Shown in pieces: positions 59,147 to 64,000 of a DNA stretch of 64,000 nucleotides. Location: contig NC_081409.1 in the NCBI RefSeq assembly GCF_030272615.1, positions 915,721,340-915,785,339 of the forward strand. Direction: 5' to 3'. Source of the DNA: Cryptomeria japonica. Lineage: Eukaryota; Streptophyta; Pinopsida; Cupressales; Cupressaceae. Below the pieces are notes generated by a model, which saw nothing but the letters and a program-made list of their open reading frames with translations, ran no database searches and had not been told where the DNA came from. The position numbers were made by a program, and so were the translations under genes. Within the stretch, counting starts at the first letter, position 1. Each line of letters starts with the position of its first letter.

Positions 59147-61242
59147 ATGGGTAAGCCTAACTTTCGCCAAACAATTGCTATGTTTTGTATGGTCAGTGCA
59201 ATGAGTACCCTGTCTATCTCCATTTTGATGGTCCAGTCGGCAGGCGTGAACTTCAGCTTTCCTGAATTCAACAGATGCAATACAAGCGACATTCTTTGTG
59301 TTTTAGACGCTACAATATCAGCGCATGGATTCCATCTTACAAATAGTTCAAGTGCTTCCTATAAATTGACCAACAGAACTGCAGGTAGAGTTACAGTCAT
59401 TAGGTTTCCACAGTTCATGATAGTAGATGCGAATTAGAGCTTTTGGATTTTACTGTGTTATTTTTTTTTTCAGGTAGAGTTGTTTACAATCAGACCATTC
59501 GGCTTTCTTCTCTAGCCAGCTTTACGACGCACGTGCAGTTTGTTATGAAATATTATAAAATGAACCCCCATGATCATGGAGGTCATGGAATCGCTTTCTT
59601 AATGGCATCAAAAGAAATCGCGACTCAGGGGAGAAGTTGCTCCTACGCTGGGCTTCCAGGAAATGGATCATATCTCTCAGCGGACGCATTCGCTGTTGAA
59701 TTTAGTAGCCGTACTTCCCGAGTCAACACAAAAGTTGGTAATGCTCGCCCTATAGGTTACAGTTCTACCCAGTTAAATAAAAATTTAAATGATGGTACTT
59801 TGTGGAATGCACGTATAGATTATGACGGTATAAGAAAATACCTGCAAATATTCTTGTCCAATGCCTCCAATAGCTCAGTGTCCCAAACAGATCCGGTTTT
59901 AGCGCATTCTTTTGATTGCTCAAAGTATCTTCCTGATAACCTTGTAGTAGCGATTTCTGCTTCTGCTCATAAATCCTTTGAGACACACACAATCCTTTCA
60001 TGGAGCTTCAATACTAAGATAAAATCTAAGAAATCTTCCATGAAAAGAATAATTGTGACGACCGTAGTGACTTCTTTTACTTTAGTAGTAGTAATAGTTA
60101 TGTGCGTCTTGTTTTCCATTGCCAAAAAGAAGAGGAGATTGGGAAGTGTGAACAAACAAACAGGTGAAGATAATGAAATAGAGATTGACATGCTTGTAGA
60201 CAAGGGTCCACGTAGGTATAAGTTGGAGGATCTCAAGGCTGGAACCAACAATTTCAGTGAAACTTTAAAGCTGGGGCAGGGAGGATTCGGTGGTGTGTAC
60301 AAAGGCGTTATAGGAGAAGCAAATGAAGTTGTAGCTGTCAAGCGCATCTCACAAGGGTCAAGACAGGGGTTAAAAGAATTCATCTCTGAAATAAGCGTTG
60401 TTAGTCGAGTAAGACATCGAAACCTGGTTCAGCTTTTGGGATGGTGTCATGAGAAAGGCGAATTACTTTTGGTTTACGAGTATATGTCCAATAGAAGCCT
60501 AGACAAACACCTTTTCATCAAAGGAGACATTCCCCCACTGCAGTGGAGTCACAGGTATCGAATAGCTTTGGAAATAGCTTCTGGACTGCTATATCTCCAT
60601 GAAGAAAGGGCTCACTGTATTGTACACAGAGATGTAAAATCCAGCAACGTTATGCTTGACTGCGATTTCAATGCAAAGCTTGGGGATTTCGGTTTGGCGC
60701 GCATGTTGGAGCACAATCGTTTGTCTCAAACCACAATGGCAGCTGGAACCCTCGGTTACCTAGCTCCTGAGTGTGTGATCACAGGAAGAACAAGCCCTGA
60801 ATCAGATGTTTACGGCTTCGGTGCTGTGGCCATAGAAATCGCTACAGGAAGGAGAGCAGTAGATTTGAGATTGCAAGAACATAATATGAAGCTTGTGGAG
60901 TGGGTATGGGATCTATATGGTCAAGACAAAATTTTGGATGCTGCAGATGAGAAGTTAAATGGGGAGTTTGAGAAGGCAGAAATGGAACAATTGACAGCGA
61001 TAGGGTTGTGGTGGTCTCATCCAGATCCAACTGCAAGACCCAAAATGACGCAAGTGGTAAAGTTGCTGAAGATGGAAGGTCAAATGCCTAATCTTCCTCG
61101 AGAAATACCTGTACCAAGGTATGCTGCATTTCATGGAGCCAACCTTTCAGTTCCTTCTTCATTTATAACGGAGACTTCCAATGCACTCCCATCTCTTGCT
61201 TCCACATCTCAATCAGGTAAATCATCTCAAGTCTCCTCTTGA
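59147..61242 (+). CDS. L-type lectin receptor-like kinase, two exons, apparently intact
   Basis: Exons 59147-59384 and 59474-61242 give 668 residues. A signal peptide (about residues 1-32) leads to a legume-lectin ectodomain (about 33-262), a membrane span (about 271-296, VVTSFTLVVVIVMCVLF) and a Ser/Thr kinase: Gly loop GQGGFGGVYKG (~345), lysine in VAVKRIS (~369), HRDVKSSNVML (~464), DFGLARML (~484) and GTLGYLAPE (~505). An Arg before the catalytic Asp makes it an RD kinase with all catalytic residues present. It should be a plasma-membrane receptor that senses extracellular ligands. In the lectin part GGHGIAFLM matches this receptor class. The usual metal-site phrases (VEFDT, NHVGID) read VEFSSR and NARPIGY instead, so classical calcium-dependent sugar binding is doubtful. 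The exon join gives NRTAG-RVVYNQTIRL, the normal family sequence. Confidence 0.93.
59385..59473 (+). other. 89-bp intron of the receptor-kinase gene
   Basis: GT (59385) to AG (59473), phase 1, with a run of about a dozen T before the acceptor CAG. It must be removed, because unspliced reading ends soon after IVDAN. The donor and acceptor contexts are identical over 11 bases (CAGGTAGAGTT at 59382 and 59471). Lectin receptor kinases of this type are mostly intronless in flowering plants, so an intron here is noteworthy. Confidence 0.85.
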
Positions 61243-61700
61243 GAATTTTCAAGCACAACTCCCCTCGTTGTGCATTTATAAAAGGAAGCACAGGAGCTGT
61301 CTATCACTACTCAACCTTTACAATCTTCTACTCTCGATTTGAAGCAAACAATGAAATCTCGAGCAATTGGATTGCCAGTTGCTATGTCAGTTTCTCCTTT
61401 ATTATTTGCTCTCCCAGACATATTTTTTAATTGAAGAAAATATGTTTCAGAAAAGCTACTTGGAATATCCTGTAATCTCTCTGTTCTTGAAACTCGTGTT
61501 GTATTGGTAAAATTTATTAGATGTGATCCATTTCGCCTGTTAAATCCGGTCTTGTCTTTATTTGCTGCAAAGTCCTTATACTGCTGGTATAGCCAGCCTG
61601 TTCATCGAATTGGCTCAAAGTTTCCTTTCAAACCTTTTTATTTTGCAATATATTGCGCATGATTTATTTAGACAGCTACTCTATTAAGAGTTCCTCTTGT
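61243..61700 (+). other. 3' flank / probable 3' UTR of the receptor kinase
   Basis: About 450 bp after the stop with no open frame of note. Positions 61390-61693 are conserved with the relic at 28304-28578, which suggests the UTR is part of an ancestral gene duplicate. The exact poly(A) site is not determinable. Confidence 0.6.
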
Positions 61701-62715
61701 TTTTGGTTTGAAAAGAAATCTTAGTTACTTGTTTTGTGTGTCTGTAAAAGAGAGAAACAGAGCTGTCTTTGTGTGTGAACAAGTCTACTATTCTAAGGGT
61801 TTTTTAAGCTCAACTATTGTGAAACAGATGACAGTGTTACAGAAAAAGAGCAGTGTCTTGTTAACTTCACATATACTAGCACTTGCATCCAACGAGGTGC
61901 AAGGGTTATGTCGATAGTCAGATATAGTTTGGTTAATTTATTTGGATGTTAGATAACTGAAGTTTTAACTTCTCATGAATGAAGATTGTTGTTTATTTAT
62001 TTAAAGTAATGATATAGTAAATAGACTATAAATTATCTTCATCAGAGAGAAGTCAAAACTTCAGTATAGCATCCTATGTCATATATTGTGAGTGTCAATG
62101 AGATCACAAAGTCTAACGGCTTGTACAGTCCACTTAGTCATAATTCCAGAATATGTAAATATAGATCACTTAAATCGAGTCCACTTTCTTCCAGATATTA
62201 ATTAAACAAAGCAACAGGTAACCAAGACCAGCACTTCTATGGTCAAGAGATGAGTCAGCCCCAGACTTGTTGCTCGATCTAGACTTGGTGAAAATATCTC
62301 CAGATCGTTGGTGCCAAGTTGTAAGAGACCCTGTAATATAACATCAGGTAGGAGATCAGTTATACAACGTCCATCTCACCAGCACCGAACAAATAGCAGT
62401 ATGAAACCAATTGCCCAATTCTTCCCAACTTCAAGAGGGGCTAGTTGACATAGATTTCGGTATTCAGGCATTGCATCATGTCCAAATTTATCTTAGGATT
62501 TGGGCAAGTTTTTTGCTGCTTTCTTGTTCCTATTCTCCTTTCAATTTCTTGCAATTTAATAAGCCAATCTGAGAGCTTCTGAATTAAATTGTAAGTTTTG
62601 CTGCTCAGTTAAAAGAAATGAGCTAAAATGAATAGAGTAAATGAATCTTGGATGTCGTAGGACAAGGCAAATTAGAGATTCAATGGAAGCTATGAAACAG
62701 GGTATGGGCATCCTG
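61701..62715. other. Intergenic stretch, no gene seen
   Basis: No coding region or repeat match in the window. Composition is AT-rich throughout. Confidence 0.45.
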
Positions 62716-64000
62716 TTGATGTGTATTTTGTACACGACCAAACACAGAATAAAATACCTAAACGTACCTTATCCTCTCTTGAATAAAGCCTCTGAATGCT
62801 GAAGATGTCGCGGAAAAGGATCAATCAGGATGGCTTCAAGGTTCTTCGTTGTAGGATCTCTACGTGTGGATAAGCACCAGTGGTCGTTGTATATGTTGTT
62901 TCTTCAAGGGGCCTTACGTACTTTCCGAGAAAGCTTGTCTGTATTACTCTCTTTTTGACTGCAGGAACAGGATCTTCCTAACACTAACAGATTCTCAAAA
63001 AAATAGCAAAAGATCAAGGTTTCAAGGGATGAATGCTAATCTAATCCTAAGAATGACTGAATGTAGGCTAGACTTGGTAAGATTCTACCAATTTCAGTAT
63101 TGCCAAGAAATTACAACTCTACTGGAATTGATGTGATCTTCTAAAGTGATTCAGTGATTTTCAAATCATCAAGGATATAGATACTGTCATAGAGATACAT
63201 ATCAATATTTCAACAATGATTGAATTTTTTAAGCAATCTCAATATCTCCAGTTGACCACACAAGGCGTCCTTACAATCAGCAAGAAGCTAGTGGTTTGGA
63301 ACATGAATCTCACCAAAGATCAGGCACAACACTTAGTCCTTCAAACTTAAACTTAAATACTACTTCGACTGAGAATGATTCAAGAAGATAAACAATCATG
63401 AAGATAGCCACAAGTATTGCAATAAAACACCATAACTTCAATATTTTATTGATCTCAAAGCTAAATGGACAACAATTGTTCAAAATTCTTTCTTCACTAC
63501 TCAATCTTGCAACACAATAACTTTCTTCTCTCTAAGCTCTCTCTCTTCTCTAATTTCTAACTATCCTTAAAATGAAAATGAGTGAGGGTATATATAGCAT
63601 CCTCAAATACAATGAATGGCCCAGATCGAAAGAAGATCAATGGCTGAGATTTTGACACCTAAACCCTAATTAGGGTTTGTTACAAAAAAGGTCCCCATTT
63701 AGATGAACATTATTAAATGCATAGCCAAATATTTAATTGGCACAAATATCGAGGAAACATAGACCAATAGGAATTAAGCTGCCACATCATCCTATAACAA
63801 CTTTTCATCTAAAATTTTGTTCCCTTTCATATGCTCTTTTTTAGCATATCCAACGAATCTGGACACAATTCCCTCAATTTCAGCAATGGGAATCTCGGGA
63901 AGATTCTTCATTCGTTCTTCCAAGTGAAGGACTTGATCAAAAGCAGTGAGAAGAGCTGTCTCCCATCCAGATTCAAGTTCTTTGATCTTCTCAATTAGGA
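62716..64000 (-). mobile_element. Probable minus-strand LTR fragment at the window edge
   Basis: The boundary TGTTGATGTGTATTTTGTAC on the plus strand would be the CA end of an LTR on the minus strand (...CACATCAACA). On that strand a TATA box (GCTATATATACC, 63588-63599) is preceded by an 18-bp perfect palindrome AAACCCTAATTAGGGTTT (63661-63678), and followed by a GA-rich leader-like run (63480-63560). This is the layout of an LTR promoter. The rest lies outside the window, so neither its class nor its state can be given. No coding part is seen. Confidence 0.4.

Noticed and set aside
1-64000. tRNA, rRNA or snRNA genes
   Set aside because: I looked for cloverleaf-type boxes and conserved rRNA phrases on both strands and saw none that I could defend; a covariance-model scan would be needed to exclude short ones.

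Overview
The window reads as a gene-poor, repeat-rich nuclear segment of a seed plant. A gymnosperm, probably a conifer, is my best guess. That rests on very long intergenic repeats, a nearly 20 kb Tat-type Ty3/gypsy element, a plant L1 LINE with a C-terminal RNase H, pentatricopeptide-repeat (PPR) sequence and a lectin receptor kinase. The species is an inference and cannot be fixed from sequence alone.

Layout. (1) 0.28-25.45 kb: two ~2.08 kb direct repeats of unknown class flank an LTR retrotransposon at 2448-22402. The element has a 5-bp target duplication (ACTTG), TG...CA ends and two ~6.38 kb LTRs that differ by roughly 50 positions. Each LTR holds a promoter-like TATA box, three copies of an 11-bp-arm hairpin and a coding region of more than 1,000 codons that I cannot assign. 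The interior encodes a gag-pol polyprotein with two RNase H domains, one of them unusually placed between protease and reverse transcriptase. (2) 25.5-34.5 kb: unclassified repeats, a ~275-bp relic matching the 3' flank of the receptor-kinase gene at 59-61 kb, and a minus-strand, 5'-truncated, mutated L1-type LINE (about 28.7-34.2 kb). (3) 34.5-47 kb: AT-rich sequence with no recognisable gene, plus a 21-bp minisatellite and degraded repeat pieces. (4) 47.3-51.8 kb: ~400-bp inverted repeats enclosing a 5'-truncated PPR pseudogene, an arrangement like gene-fragment capture by a DNA transposon. (5) 52.0-57.1 kb: a minus-strand pogo/Tigger-type transposase whose frame is open except for three nonsense codons, surrounded by microsatellites and tandem arrays. 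(6) 59.1-61.7 kb: the only host gene that looks intact, an L-type lectin receptor-like kinase of 668 residues. It needs one 89-bp intron, and that intron is bounded by an 11-bp direct repeat. (7) 62.7-64.0 kb: the edge of another LTR-like element on the minus strand, cut by the window end.

Apart from the receptor kinase, which should be a plasma-membrane receptor, the window is a record of successive insertions: Tat element into older repeat DNA, LINE next to a receptor-kinase 3' relic, PPR capture, and pogo insertion with satellite growth. The strongest candidate for something undescribed is the Tat-like family whose LTRs carry their own large coding region. The next is the receptor-kinase intron that looks like a recent gain.
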